Below, piece after piece: positions 43,857-52,917 of a stretch of 64,000 nt of DNA (within the stretch, counting starts at the first letter, position 1; each line of letters begins with the position of its first letter). The stretch is from contig DCVL01000039.1 in assembly GCA_002328035.1 (NCBI GenBank), positions 26,798 to 90,797 of the forward strand. Reading direction: 5' to 3'. This DNA is from Geobacter sp. UBA2189. Its GTDB lineage: Bacteria > Desulfobacterota > Desulfuromonadia > Geobacterales > Pseudopelobacteraceae. Below the pieces are notes generated by a model that was given only the letters and a program-made list of their open reading frames with translations, searched no databases and was not told where the DNA came from. The translations under genes were made by a program, and so were the position numbers.

Positions 43857-45503
43857 TTAAACTATCAAATTCTGTTTAATTACAAGGGCACCGTTATTTG
43901 ATTGAGAAAACGGAAGAGTTATTATAAATGTTGTTCCGGCGCCCAGAGCACTTTCGACCTTTATGGTTCCACCATGAGCCTGAATAATCCCATATGAAAC
44001 CGACAGTCCGAGACCTGTACCACCAGTTCCCTTTGTAGTAAAAAAAGGATCAAACAATTTGCCCAGCAGTTCTTTGGGAACTCCTGAACCAGAGTCACTA
44101 ATCCTCACCACTATGCCGGAACCGGATTCTTCATTATTCATTGTCAGAATTTTGAGTTCTCCATGCTCAAGATCCTGCATAGCCTGACCAGCATTTATCA
44201 ACACATTTATAAACACCTGTTTAAGTTGATTATGATCCGCCATAATCATTTGCAAATCCGGATCTAACTCCTTTATCACAACTATATTCTGAAATATTGC
44301 CTGACACTCTACAAGCCGGAGGGAATCGATAATTACCTGATTAACATCACAGTCCGTCATCTTGGGTTGATAGTCACGCGCAAATTCAAGTAGCCCCTTA
44401 ACTATGCCGGCACAACGCTGAGCCTCATTACTAATCGTGTTCAAATCACCCGTCAAAGCGGGATCTAGTCTTTTGTCCTGTAAAAGCATCGAACTAAAGA
44501 TAAGTATACCAGACAATGGATTATTGATCTCATGTGCAATTCCAGCCACAAGTTCGCCTAATGAAGCAAGCTTTTCCGTATGCACCAACTGTATCTGTAC
44601 CCGTTGCAACTCATCAGTGCGCTCTCTTACTTTTTCTTCAAGGGTACGCCCCCACTCTTCAAGGTCATCACGCGCCTGCCTAAGATTGTTAGTCATCAGT
44701 TGGAAGGCTCGCATAAGTTCTCCCAATTCATCATTTGATGCCTGTGGCATTTCACAATCAAGCTGGCCTTGAGCCAGACGTGTTGTATGCCGTAACAACT
44801 CATTAACAGGTCGATTAACCAGATGTAGAGTAAAGAAAGTAAGTGATGCTCCTAATAAAAAGATAAGGAGGAGGGTTAAAAGAATAATTCTGTTACGGTA
44901 TGAAACAAGATCTGCTTTCAAAATATCAAGCGATACAATTATATCAACAACCCCGAGTATCTTTTCAGATTCTGTATGAGCATGACAGGCTGCAGTAGAA
45001 CAGCTTGCTTCGTTCCTGACCCCTTTGGCTAGCCCCATTACCTGTTTGCCATCAGGCATTGTGAAGAAACGGCTTCGTTCGCGTAGTGGTTGGTGAGTAA
45101 GAGTTCTATCAGGTTTGTGGCACATATCACAGCGAACAGATTTCTGATCTAAAGTCTTGCCTACTTCAGCAGGTAATGTTGAATGAACGATAATGCCATT
45201 ACGGTTTATCATCCTGATTCTCTCAACGCCAGGTCTGTTGGCCACCTCATTTATCATCTGATATACCAGAGGACGATTGTCTAGGAGCATCTCGTGGCGA
45301 GTAACCCTGATTATGGTTGAGGAAAGATTATCCAGATCGCGAACTGTGTTGTTAACAAGAAGCTTTTGGAGGTTATTTATATTGATCCAGGCAAACAGGG
45401 TCATAAACAGGACAACCACTGTACCGGTCAAAATTGTCAATTTCTGGATCAGTGAAACTCGTTTAGGCAGGAAGAACCTTAGGGGGTGTTCAGGAGTCTG
45501 CAT
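43857..45503 (-). CDS. Sensor histidine kinase with periplasmic heme-binding motifs
   Basis: 548 residues. Helix 1 (~20-41), a periplasmic sensor domain (~42-205), helix 2 (~206-228), HAMP, HisKA (LASLGELVAGIAHEINNPLS) and HATPase (GTGGTGLGLSVSYGIIQAHGG, in part). The sensor domain carries a CxxCH motif, C125-D-M-C128-H129, and a CX4CH motif, C168-S-T-A-A-C173-H174, both outside the membrane where cytochrome c maturation acts. The kinase is thus a candidate redox or ligand sensor with c-type heme, like heme-PAS sensors known from Geobacter chemoreceptors. Its start overlaps the end of the upstream response-regulator gene by 14 bases. Confidence 0.88.
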   Translation of the reverse strand: MQTPEHPLRFFLPKRVSLIQKLTILTGTVVVLFMTLFAWININNLQKLLVNNTVRDLDNLSSTIIRVTRHEMLLDNRPLVYQMINEVANRPGVERIRMINRNGIIVHSTLPAEVGKTLDQKSVRCDMCHKPDRTLTHQPLRERSRFFTMPDGKQVMGLAKGVRNEASCSTAACHAHTESEKILGVVDIIVSLDILKADLVSYRNRIILLTLLLIFLLGASLTFFTLHLVNRPVNELLRHTTRLAQGQLDCEMPQASNDELGELMRAFQLMTNNLRQARDDLEEWGRTLEEKVRERTDELQRVQIQLVHTEKLASLGELVAGIAHEINNPLSGILIFSSMLLQDKRLDPALTGDLNTISNEAQRCAGIVKGLLEFARDYQPKMTDCDVNQVIIDSLRLVECQAIFQNIVVIKELDPDLQMIMADHNQLKQVFINVLINAGQAMQDLEHGELKILTMNNEESGSGIVVRISDSGSGVPKELLGKLFDPFFTTKGTGGTGLGLSVSYGIIQAHGGTIKVESALGAGTTFIITLPFSQSNNGALVIKQNLIV

Positions 45504-46908
45504 AATCCCTGGCTGATATACCTAGTCTTTTCATCATGGCCTGAAAGTTGGGACGAAGCATGCCAGTATCTTCAGAAGCGCGGGTAATATTGCCGTGATT
45601 CCGTTGTAATGCATCCGCTATAAAAGCCTTTTCAACATCTTCTACAGCCTGTTCACGTAAATGTCGTTTCGCATCCTTAAGCTCCTCAACACTTCTCGGT
45701 ACAACAGCATAATCCAACATCAATGTTTCATTTGAGGCAATACGCAATTCCAGATCATCAGGGGTAATAAGGCTTTCCTCTGCAAGTACCACAGCCCTCT
45801 CTATTATGTTTTCCAATTCGCGCACGTTGCCTGGAAAGCTGTAATTTTGTAACAGTTGCATTGCCCCTGTAGTTACACCCTTTATGTCCTTGCCAACCTC
45901 TTCAGCACACCTTCTGACAGCATTGGCTATAAGAAGCGGAACATCTCCGGTACGTTCACGCAGAGGAGGAAGATCTATAGGGATTATGTTCAGGCGGAAG
46001 AAAAGGTCTTCACGGAAGGTTCCCTCTGCAACCATCTCCCTTAAATTACGGTTAGTGGCAGCTACAAGCCTTATATTTATGGGAGTCGGCTGGGTGCCTC
46101 CTATTGGGGTAACCTGTCTCTCCTGTAGAACACGCAGCAGCTTTGCCTGCGTAGTAAGGCTCAGGTTAGAAACTTCATCAAGAAAAAGTGTGCCACCTTC
46201 AGCAACCTTGAAAAGACCGGTTTTAGTATGGATAGCCCCTGTAAATGAACCTTTAACATGGCCAAACAGTTCGGACTCAAGGAGATTTTCTACCAGAGAG
46301 GTACAGTCAACAGCTACGAAAGGGGAATTTTTGCGTGTACTATGTTTGTGAATTGCACGGGCTACAAGCTCTTTACCGGTGCCACTCTCGCCAGTAATAA
46401 GCACTGTACTGTCTGTTGGAGCCACCTGCATAATCCTGCGGTAAACCTTAACCATCTCGTGGCTTTTGCCTACAAATTTATCAAAACCGTCACCATCCCT
46501 AAGCTCTTTAAGGAGATACAGGTCTTCGAGATCTACAATACGCTCTTCAAGTGCAACCTTGATTGTCTTAAGCATATCTTCAGGGGTAAACGGCTTGGCA
46601 ATATAATCCACGGCCCCCAGTTTCATAACCTCTACCGCATTTTCAACAGTTGAGTACCCGGTAATGAATATAACCGGCAGATCGGGCTGAATCTCCTTAA
46701 TGGACTTAAGGACATCCATTCCGCTAACTCCAGGCATCTTTAGATCTGTAATAACAAGGTCAAAAGATTCCTCCTTGATACGCTCCAAAGCAGCCTGACC
46801 ATTTGCAAAGGTCTCCACCTGAAAAGACTGTGATTCAAGAATCCTGCGAACACCTTCCCTGATTGCAGGTTCATCATCTATTACAAGCATCTTCTTTTCA
46901 GCGTCCAT
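45490..46908 (-). CDS. NtrC-family sigma-54 response regulator
   Basis: 472 residues: receiver (MLVIDDEPAIREGV, VITDLKMPGVSG, YIAKPFTPED), AAA+ domain with Walker A GESGTGKELVARAIH near 172, the sigma-54 contact loop GSFTGA near 225, Walker B GGTLFLDEVS, and a C-terminal Fis-type DNA-binding helix pair (HGNITRASEDTGMLRPNFQAMM). The preceding NifX-like gene ends 24 bases upstream, and the heme-motif kinase overlaps its 3' end, so the kinase is the obvious partner. Confidence 0.92.
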   Translation of the reverse strand: MDAEKKMLVIDDEPAIREGVRRILESQSFQVETFANGQAALERIKEESFDLVITDLKMPGVSGMDVLKSIKEIQPDLPVIFITGYSTVENAVEVMKLGAVDYIAKPFTPEDMLKTIKVALEERIVDLEDLYLLKELRDGDGFDKFVGKSHEMVKVYRRIMQVAPTDSTVLITGESGTGKELVARAIHKHSTRKNSPFVAVDCTSLVENLLESELFGHVKGSFTGAIHTKTGLFKVAEGGTLFLDEVSNLSLTTQAKLLRVLQERQVTPIGGTQPTPINIRLVAATNRNLREMVAEGTFREDLFFRLNIIPIDLPPLRERTGDVPLLIANAVRRCAEEVGKDIKGVTTGAMQLLQNYSFPGNVRELENIIERAVVLAEESLITPDDLELRIASNETLMLDYAVVPRSVEELKDAKRHLREQAVEDVEKAFIADALQRNHGNITRASEDTGMLRPNFQAMMKRLGISARDYADS

Positions 46909-46931
46909 TGGAAGCCCCTGTTGGTTATTTT

Positions 46932-47270
46932 TCAGTGGTCACAAAGATTCGTACCTGTGGTAAGAGAACCTTGTATAAAATCTTTTACCAGCATCTCAGG
47001 AGCAGCCACAGGCGCACCAGTAAACACCTTTATGCCGTTCTGTACAAACAGTTGAATAGCCTTTTGTCCCATGCCACCTGCTATAATTACATTAGCCCCA
47101 TTTTCCGCAAGCCATCGAGGTAGAAGACCTGGAGCGTGAGGAGGTGGAGTAACTTCATTGAAGGCTACAACTGTATTACCCTCTTCCTCAACATCAAACA
47201 TCGCAAATGTTTCACAATGTCCAAAATGTGCAGCAAGTACGCCTTCTGAAACAGGAATTGCTATACGCAT
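46932..47270 (-). CDS. NifX/NifB-type dinitrogenase-cofactor-family protein
   Basis: 112 residues. Fold pattern of the NifX/NafY/MTH1175 family: MRIAIPVSEGVLAAHFGHCETFAMFDVE at the start (quoted in outline), then VIIAGGMGQKAIQLFVQNGIKVFTG. Members bind Mo-Fe-S or Fe-S clusters; orange protein of Desulfovibrio has the same fold. A Cys and two His near the C-terminus (NLCDH) could contribute. First gene behind a sigma-70-type promoter and followed by the regulator-kinase genes. Confidence 0.82.
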   Translation of the reverse strand: MRIAIPVSEGVLAAHFGHCETFAMFDVEEEGNTVVAFNEVTPPPHAPGLLPRWLAENGANVIIAGGMGQKAIQLFVQNGIKVFTGAPVAAPEMLVKDFIQGSLTTGTNLCDH

Positions 47271-47336
47271 TCTACATCTCCTTTTGTATACACCATAATG
47301 CTTTTATTTTACAGCTCATATTGCAGCAAAATCCAA

Positions 47337-47365
47337 ATTATCCAGACAATATCATCTTGACTCAA
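47337..47365 (-). promoter_or_regulatory. Sigma-70 promoter for the NifX-like gene and regulatory operon
   Basis: Minus strand TTGAGT (47365-47360), 17-base spacer, GATAAT (47342-47337). It begins at the base next to the aldehyde dehydrogenase stop and gives a leader of about 60 bases. This separates the regulatory genes from the orp-like operon upstream. Confidence 0.62.
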
Positions 47366-48817
47366 TCAAATTCCACCCATACAGAGGTATTTAACCTCTA
47401 CAAACTCTTCAATTCCATACTTCGAACCCTCCCTGCCTATACCAGACTCTTTTACACCACCAAACGGAGCGATTTCAGTAGATACCAGACCGGTATTTAT
47501 ACCTACCATACCATATTCAAGCGCTTCTGAAACACGCCAAACACGGCCTATATCACGGGTATAAAAATAAGAAGCCAGTCCAAATTCGGTGTTATTAGCC
47601 ATATTTACAGCTTCTTCTTCAGTCTCGAATTTAAAGATTGGAGCAACGGGGCCAAATGTTTCTTCTCTAGAAACCAACATAGCCGGAGTTACATCGCATA
47701 GTATTGTAGGCTGGAAAAAAGTGCCGCCCAATTCATGTCTTTTTCCACCCAGCGCTATCCTGGCGCCTTTGGTTACAGCATCACTTATATGCTCTTCAAC
47801 CTTAAGTACTGAAGCCTCGTCAATCAATGGCCCCTGTTGGACATCCTGCTTCAAACCGTCACCCACCTGCATCGCTGAGACAGCCTTTGCCAGCTTTTGG
47901 GAAAAGATATCATATACCCCGCTTTGAACCAGAAGCCTGTTTGTACAGACACATGTCTGACCGCTATTACGATATTTTGATGCTACTGCACCCTCAACCG
48001 CAGCATCCAGATCTGCATCGTCAAATACTATAAATGGAGCATTGCCTCCAAGCTCCATAGATACCTTTTTCATAGTTCCTGCGCACTGGGCAGTCAGTTG
48101 CTTGCCTACCTCGGTAGAACCAGTAAAGGTCAGTTTGCGTACTATCGGGTTGGCAGTCAGCTCATTTCCTATCTCAGAAGAAGAGCCTGTAATAACGTTA
48201 AACACCCCTGCAGGAATTCCGGCTCTCGCACCAAGTTCAGCCAGAGCAAGTGCTGAATATGGTGTAGCTGTTGCAGGCTTTACTACCATGGTACAGCCGG
48301 CTGCCAAAGCCGGGCCAGCCTTTCTGGTAATCATTGCAGATGGAAAATTCCAGGGAGTTATAGCTGCACATACACCGATCGGCTCCTTTATGACAACAAT
48401 CCTTTTATCACGCGAATACGACGGAATGGTGTCTCCGTATATTCTTTTTCCTTCTTCAGCAAACCATTCAATAAATGAAGCCGCATAACTTATCTCTCCA
48501 CGGGATTCAGCTAATGGCTTACCTTGCTCTGTAGTCATTATAATGGCCAGATCGTCCTGGTTCTCCATTATCAATTCATACCAGCGACGCAGGATTACAG
48601 CCCTTTCCTTTGCCGTCTTTGCTCGCCAGGCAGGCCATGCCATATTTGCATTTTCAATAGCTCTTGCGGTTTCCGCAGTTCCCATCTTTGGTATAACGCC
48701 AATAATCTCACCTGTGGCCGGATTAGTTACATTTATAGTCTGAGTGCTGTCTGCAGATGCCCATTTGCCATTAATATAACAGAGTTGCTTCAGTAGAGAT
48801 TTGTCTTTCAGATTCAT
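47366..48817 (-). CDS. NAD(P)-dependent succinate-semialdehyde dehydrogenase-like aldehyde dehydrogenase
   Basis: 483 residues. Aldehyde dehydrogenase superfamily: ITPWNFPSAMITRKAGPALA (cofactor binding) near residue 150, FTGSTEVGKQL near 230, catalytic Glu in MELGGNAPFIVFDDAD near 253 and catalytic Cys in NSGQTCVCTNR near 287. The overall pattern and length (PFGGVKESGIGREGSKYGIE near the end) match GabD-type succinate-semialdehyde dehydrogenases, but the substrate is inferred. It lies 22 bases after the DUF1858-like gene, so it may be the last gene of the orp-like operon. Confidence 0.88.
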   Translation of the reverse strand: MNLKDKSLLKQLCYINGKWASADSTQTINVTNPATGEIIGVIPKMGTAETARAIENANMAWPAWRAKTAKERAVILRRWYELIMENQDDLAIIMTTEQGKPLAESRGEISYAASFIEWFAEEGKRIYGDTIPSYSRDKRIVVIKEPIGVCAAITPWNFPSAMITRKAGPALAAGCTMVVKPATATPYSALALAELGARAGIPAGVFNVITGSSSEIGNELTANPIVRKLTFTGSTEVGKQLTAQCAGTMKKVSMELGGNAPFIVFDDADLDAAVEGAVASKYRNSGQTCVCTNRLLVQSGVYDIFSQKLAKAVSAMQVGDGLKQDVQQGPLIDEASVLKVEEHISDAVTKGARIALGGKRHELGGTFFQPTILCDVTPAMLVSREETFGPVAPIFKFETEEEAVNMANNTEFGLASYFYTRDIGRVWRVSEALEYGMVGINTGLVSTEIAPFGGVKESGIGREGSKYGIEEFVEVKYLCMGGI

Positions 48818-48839
48818 TTGATAACACCTCCCTGTACTA

Positions 48840-49043
48840 TTACATTACGCTGTTTAAGCGGACTATAAGCTCTTCAATGTCAAGCTCGTACCGTTTTGCT
48901 ACCTCACTCAGATTGCAAAACAGTGCTTCACAACAGATGCAGATACCAAGTTTAAGCGCGTAATATTCAAAAACTGCTTCTGTTTCAGGATGATACTCAA
49001 CAAGCTCTAGAACCGTTGTATCCGGTGTAAGGGTTGCATTCAC
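48840..49043 (-). CDS. DUF1858-like small protein, 67 aa
   Basis: Starts MNATLTPDTTVLELVEYHPE, with YYALKLGICICCEALFCNLSE in the middle and YELDIEELIVRLN near the end. This is the pattern of the DUF1858/ScdA-N domain (helical, with a conserved Cys-containing loop), found in anaerobe redox and iron-sulfur proteins. Four bases after the Mrp gene stop, same direction. Confidence 0.72.
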   Translation of the reverse strand: MNATLTPDTTVLELVEYHPETEAVFEYYALKLGICICCEALFCNLSEVAKRYELDIEELIVRLNSVM

Positions 49044-49048
49044 CAGAG

Positions 49049-49969
49049 TTACTCTTTCTCTTCAAGATTCATAACCGGCACAAGAATTGTCTGGAACAGT
49101 TTTGCTGTGGCAGAGTCAGCATACTGCTCCAAAAAAGCTATTCCACTGTCACCAGCTTCAGCTATCTGAGGATCAATGGGGACTGACCCCAGAAAAGGAA
49201 CGCCCATATCATCGGCCATCATCTTACCGCCGCCAGATTTGAATACGTTGGTTATTTCACCACACTTTGGACATACAAAGCCGCTCATGTTTTCAATAAC
49301 CCCTAACACAGGCAGATTTATCTGTCTGCAGAAGGAGATCGATTTACGAACATCTACAGCAGCAACTTTCTGGGGAGTAGTGACTATAACGGCTCCATCA
49401 GCCCCCTCCAATGTCTGGCATACGGTAAGAGGCTCATCCCCTGTTCCAGGAGGTGAATCAACTATCAGATAGTCCAGATCACCCCAAGCAACATCCCTAA
49501 TAAACTGAACTATAACGTTCGCTTTCATAGGACCACGCCATATAACAGCATCATCCTGTCCATTAAGGAGAAAACCAAGCGAGATCACTTTCATACCATC
49601 AAGTTCAACAGGTATAAGCTCGCCATCTCCCTCCATAACCTGACTTCCTTCCAATCCAAGCATGGTAGGAATACTTGGCCCATGGATATCTACATCAAGC
49701 AATCCAACCTTTTTACCCGCAAGACTAAGTCCCATTGCAAGATTTACCGCTACCGTACTTTTACCTACCCCACCCTTTCCGGACAGCACGACAATCTTGT
49801 GCTTGATCTTGCAGAGACGGGAAGCCAAGCGACGACGTTCCTCAAATTCCTGCTGGGATTCAGTAAGTTTTTTGTTTGATGCGGAACAACTGTTTGATGA
49901 GCAAGAATCACACGGAGATGGCGCTGAAGTTTGTTCATTAGCGGCTGCTTCATTTTGGACTGCACCCAT
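49049..49969 (-). CDS. Mrp/NBP35 family iron-sulfur carrier ATPase
   Basis: 306 residues from ATG 49969 (AGGAGG upstream; the earlier ATG 49993 has none). Deviant Walker A KGGVGKST near residue 53, DVDIHGPSIPTMLG near 80, SPPGTGDEPLTVCQTL near 155 and VCPKCGE near 230 with the CxxC of cluster-carrying Mrp proteins. The N-terminus has an extra Cys group, CDSCSSNSC. Mrp proteins move Fe-S clusters to targets. A Mrp gene is part of the orange-protein (orp) clusters of anaerobes. Confidence 0.92.
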   Translation of the reverse strand: MGAVQNEAAANEQTSAPSPCDSCSSNSCSASNKKLTESQQEFEERRRLASRLCKIKHKIVVLSGKGGVGKSTVAVNLAMGLSLAGKKVGLLDVDIHGPSIPTMLGLEGSQVMEGDGELIPVELDGMKVISLGFLLNGQDDAVIWRGPMKANVIVQFIRDVAWGDLDYLIVDSPPGTGDEPLTVCQTLEGADGAVIVTTPQKVAAVDVRKSISFCRQINLPVLGVIENMSGFVCPKCGEITNVFKSGGGKMMADDMGVPFLGSVPIDPQIAEAGDSGIAFLEQYADSATAKLFQTILVPVMNLEEKE

Positions 49970-50004
49970 AAATTTGTTGCCTCCTGAATACATTAAGAAA
50001 TATT

Positions 50005-50883
50005 TTACAGCATGCTTAAGGTTTGTTCCCAAACTTTCCTTATATCATCAGCAACCGCCGATTCAAACTCAACCGCTGCCTTTTGTTGTAGCTGTGCCTG
50101 TGTAACAGAGCGATCATAACGAATACGACCGGCAATCTCTGCTCCGGCAGACCTTGCTGCAGACTCTATCCGCTCAGTCTGTTCAGGGTTTATATCCCAT
50201 TTGTTCACACAGACAGCCGCTGGCACAGAAAAATGGCGGGCAAGAGCCAAAACCCTCTGCAGATCATGCAAACCAGAAACTGTTGGTTCTGTCACAACAA
50301 GTGCCAGTGAAACCCCACTAAGAGAGGCAATAACCGGACATCCTATTCCTGGAGGGCCGTCAGAGATAATCAGAGGTATCTCTTTTTCAACTGCCACCTC
50401 CAATGCCTGCTCACGCACAGTTGAAACAAGCTTGCCGGAATTCTCGGCTGCAACCCCAAGTTGAGCATGTACCATCGGACCACAACGGGTATCAGATAGC
50501 ATCCACTCCCCGCAAAGACGTTCAGGAAAATCTATCGCCTTTACAGGGCAAAACCTCACACAGACTCCACAACCTTCACAACCGACAGGATCGATACGAT
50601 ACTTTCCTTCAAACTCACGCACCGCATCAAATCTGCAAACATCCATACAGACATTGCATCCTGTGCAGTCCTGTTGACGGATTATCGCCTCACGGCCACT
50701 AAAAAACGGATGCCGTTCCCTGATATCGGGAGAAAGTAGCAGATGCAGGTCTGCTGCGTCAACATCACAATCAGCCAGAACAGCTTTACCTGCCAGCACA
50801 GCAAAAGAAGCGGTAACACTGGTTTTACCGGTGCCACCCTTCCCCGAAATCACCAACAGTTCATCTATAATATCCTTTTTCAT
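50005..50883 (-). CDS. MinD-type ATPase with ferredoxin insertion (orp cluster)
   Basis: 292 residues. ISGKGGTGKTSVTASFA holds the deviant Walker A (residues ~13-29). A 2[4Fe-4S] ferredoxin domain is inserted after strand 2: CTGCNVCMDVCRFDA and CEGCGVCVRFCPVKAI (~73-115). DGPPGIGCPVIAS is the Walker B equivalent. It overlaps the start of its paralogue at 50880 by four bases (ATGA). Paired ATPases of this type are encoded in the orp clusters of Desulfovibrio and other anaerobes (DVU2103-2104 there). Confidence 0.9.
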   Translation of the reverse strand: MKKDIIDELLVISGKGGTGKTSVTASFAVLAGKAVLADCDVDAADLHLLLSPDIRERHPFFSGREAIIRQQDCTGCNVCMDVCRFDAVREFEGKYRIDPVGCEGCGVCVRFCPVKAIDFPERLCGEWMLSDTRCGPMVHAQLGVAAENSGKLVSTVREQALEVAVEKEIPLIISDGPPGIGCPVIASLSGVSLALVVTEPTVSGLHDLQRVLALARHFSVPAAVCVNKWDINPEQTERIESAARSAGAEIAGRIRYDRSVTQAQLQQKAAVEFESAVADDIRKVWEQTLSML

Positions 50884-51740
50884 GGTTTGCCTCCAGTGGG
50901 TCTTACTCTCTTCTTCAGCTTTTCAGAAAGCTCAGAGAACATCAGACCATATTCAGGCAAAGCATCTGCAACCAGTCCCCCTCTTGAAACAACCTCTGCT
51001 ATCAGGCGATCATCAGGAATGGAGAGCAATACGGGCAGATTTTGTTCTTCACAGAATCTGTAAAGCCCTACCCTGTCATCACCAGCACGGTTTACAACCA
51101 CACCACAGGGCAGCCCGAGTTCCCTTACCATGGCAACAGCCAGCTTAAGATCATGGAGTCCGAACGGTGTAGGATCCGTTACCATAAGTACGTAATCACA
51201 GTCCCTCAAGGTGGCTACCACCGGGCACGAAGTGCCTGGAGGAGCATCAAGAATAGCCGGCATATCTTCCAGCAACTGTTCACGCACCGCCCTGATTACA
51301 GGTGGCACAAGTGAAACCCCTACCTCAAGCCGACCTTCCACCAGCCTTATGTTGCCTGATTGTCCTATTGAAATTTTACCAATCTGGTGAGGCGTTTCGC
51401 TAATTGCACCAGTCGGACAGACCCTGAAACAGCCACCACAACCATGACACAACTCAGGAAAGACAATAGCCTTGGAACCGAGTGATATAATACCCCTGAA
51501 TTGACATATCTCTCCGCATGCTCCACAACCGGTGCAAAGATCTTTATTAACTTGTGGAGTCAGCATTACGACCTCTGAAGAGGCAAGATGCTCACACTTC
51601 AGAAACAGATTGTCGTTAGGTTCCTCAACATCGCAGTCTGCAAGCTGTACAGGCTCACCAAATCTGGCAGCAAGATTAAGTGAAACCGTGGTCTTGCCAG
51701 TACCACCCTTTCCAGAGGCAACAGCAATCCTTATAGCCAT
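50880..51740 (-). CDS. MinD-type ATPase with ferredoxin insertion, paralogue
   Basis: 286 residues from ATG 51740 (TTG 51746 is the only alternative). Walker A ASGKGGTGKTTVSLNLA at the N-terminus, inserted ferredoxin clusters CTGCGACGEICQFRGI and CHGCGGCFRVCPTGAI, and DAPPGTSCPVVATL. It pairs with the paralogue immediately downstream; the two probably form a heterodimer. Its ATG shares one base with the stop of the preceding NifX-like gene (TAATG). Confidence 0.9.
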   Translation of the reverse strand: MAIRIAVASGKGGTGKTTVSLNLAARFGEPVQLADCDVEEPNDNLFLKCEHLASSEVVMLTPQVNKDLCTGCGACGEICQFRGIISLGSKAIVFPELCHGCGGCFRVCPTGAISETPHQIGKISIGQSGNIRLVEGRLEVGVSLVPPVIRAVREQLLEDMPAILDAPPGTSCPVVATLRDCDYVLMVTDPTPFGLHDLKLAVAMVRELGLPCGVVVNRAGDDRVGLYRFCEEQNLPVLLSIPDDRLIAEVVSRGGLVADALPEYGLMFSELSEKLKKRVRPTGGKP

Positions 51741-52102
51741 TACCAATGACCCTCCACATCTGCCGATGAAGCCCGCTGCAATGAGCCTGATTTCAGAGCT
51801 TCCAGGGCTTCTTCAATCTTCATGGCATCACAGTTATAAACTGCAACACCGGCAGCAGAGAGCGCTCTAAAGGCTTTTGGTCCACAATGACCTGTAACCA
51901 GTGCATCTACACCAGCTCTGGCCACAATCTCAGCAGCTTGGATTCCGGCTCCCTGGGCAGCGCTACGACTTTGTTTATTATCAATAATCTGGATGCTGTT
52001 TTGCTGAAGGTCATATACCAGAAAAAACTGGGCACGCCCAAAACGGGGATCCAGCTCAGCCTTCAAATCATGCCCTGATGTGGTAAAAGCGATCTTATTC
52101 AC
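51740..52102 (-). CDS. NifX-family protein, orange-protein-like
   Basis: 120 residues from GTG 52102, which has AGGAGG six bases before it. NKIAFTTSGHDLKAELDPRFGR at the N-terminus and VDALVTGHCGPKAFRALSAAG in the middle follow the dinitrogenase FeMo-cofactor-binding family, as in the orange protein (Orp) of Desulfovibrio. Member of the same operon as the two MinD ATPases. Confidence 0.82.
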   Translation of the reverse strand: MNKIAFTTSGHDLKAELDPRFGRAQFFLVYDLQQNSIQIIDNKQSRSAAQGAGIQAAEIVARAGVDALVTGHCGPKAFRALSAAGVAVYNCDAMKIEEALEALKSGSLQRASSADVEGHW

Positions 52103-52211
52103 GACTCCTCCTGTTAACAATTCTTAAATAAGTTTGCCGGTGTTGCATTTTTAAATACAACACCGGCTGATTTACACTAATTCAACTTTTTGTTTTAGTG
52201 CAGAGATAAAA

Positions 52212-52451
52212 TCACCCCCGCCTGCGCCCGTTTCCAAAGCCACCACGCCCCCCACCAGCGCCGCGACCACCACCATTTCCTAATCCACGCCCCTGCCCCC
52301 TGAACCATCCAACCTGCTGTTGAGGAGTTGTCTCAGCCTGCGCAGAACCGTTATTCATCCATCCGGGCTTTCCACTTCCAGAGCAGAAACCAAGTCCTCT
52401 ACCAGTCCTCGGCCCGGCATTTTGTGGGCCTTGTCCATTTCCATTTGCCAT
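52212..52451 (-). CDS. Gly-rich small protein (DUF5320-like)
   Basis: 79 residues from ATG 52451 with AAGGAGA upstream. GNGQGPQNAGPRTGRGLGFC at the N-terminus matches the start of DUF5320 proteins; the C-terminal half is an Arg/Gly-rich repeat (GRGLGNGGGRGAGGGRGGFG). Such proteins regularly accompany NifX-family and MinD-type genes in anaerobes; function unknown. Confidence 0.75.
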   Translation of the reverse strand: MANGNGQGPQNAGPRTGRGLGFCSGSGKPGWMNNGSAQAETTPQQQVGWFRGQGRGLGNGGGRGAGGGRGGFGNGRRRG

Positions 52452-52464
52452 TGTCGTTCTCCTT

Positions 52465-52872
52465 TCAGTCTTTAATTTGCTGTTCTTGTAGATGCAGTCT
52501 GCGGCAGTTACCCTGTGAGCGTTTTCGCCTTCCATTCCCACATCCAGGCATTGACAGGTGCCCGTCTCCCAGACAATTACGAAGACAGGCGTTAAGAACC
52601 TGGCTCAGATCACCGGCAACAAAAGAAACAACCTTAATACCGTGGGAAACAAGCACTTCATATGTACTACGCGTAATAGCACCGCACACCAGCTGTTCAA
52701 TCTGAAGGGTTGTCAGACGCATCGCCCTTTCATGCGGATCATCACTTGCAAACCTACGACCGGTTTGCCCGACAATCTGGCCTTCAGATGCGTCAACAAT
52801 CCAAAGATTCCTGGCAACATCAAAAACCGGCGCTATCCGTTCATTCCAGAGAGAAAAAGCAATTCTCGTCAC
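52465..52872 (-). CDS. NifX-family protein, first gene of the orp-like operon
   Basis: 135 residues from GTG 52872, preceded by GGGGAG. RIAFSLWNERIAPVFDVARN at the N-terminus and VCGAITRSTYEVLVSHGIKV in the middle are typical of the NifX/NifB C-terminal fold. The C-terminus has CLRNCLGDGHLSMPGCGNGR, a Cys-containing tail. An ATG at 52935 in the same frame lies inside the sigma-54 promoter and cannot be the start. Confidence 0.8.
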   Translation of the reverse strand: MTRIAFSLWNERIAPVFDVARNLWIVDASEGQIVGQTGRRFASDDPHERAMRLTTLQIEQLVCGAITRSTYEVLVSHGIKVVSFVAGDLSQVLNACLRNCLGDGHLSMPGCGNGRRKRSQGNCRRLHLQEQQIKD

Positions 52873-52917
52873 AAGACAACTCCCCAAAAGATTCAAACAT
52901 GCATCAGCAGACTTAAT

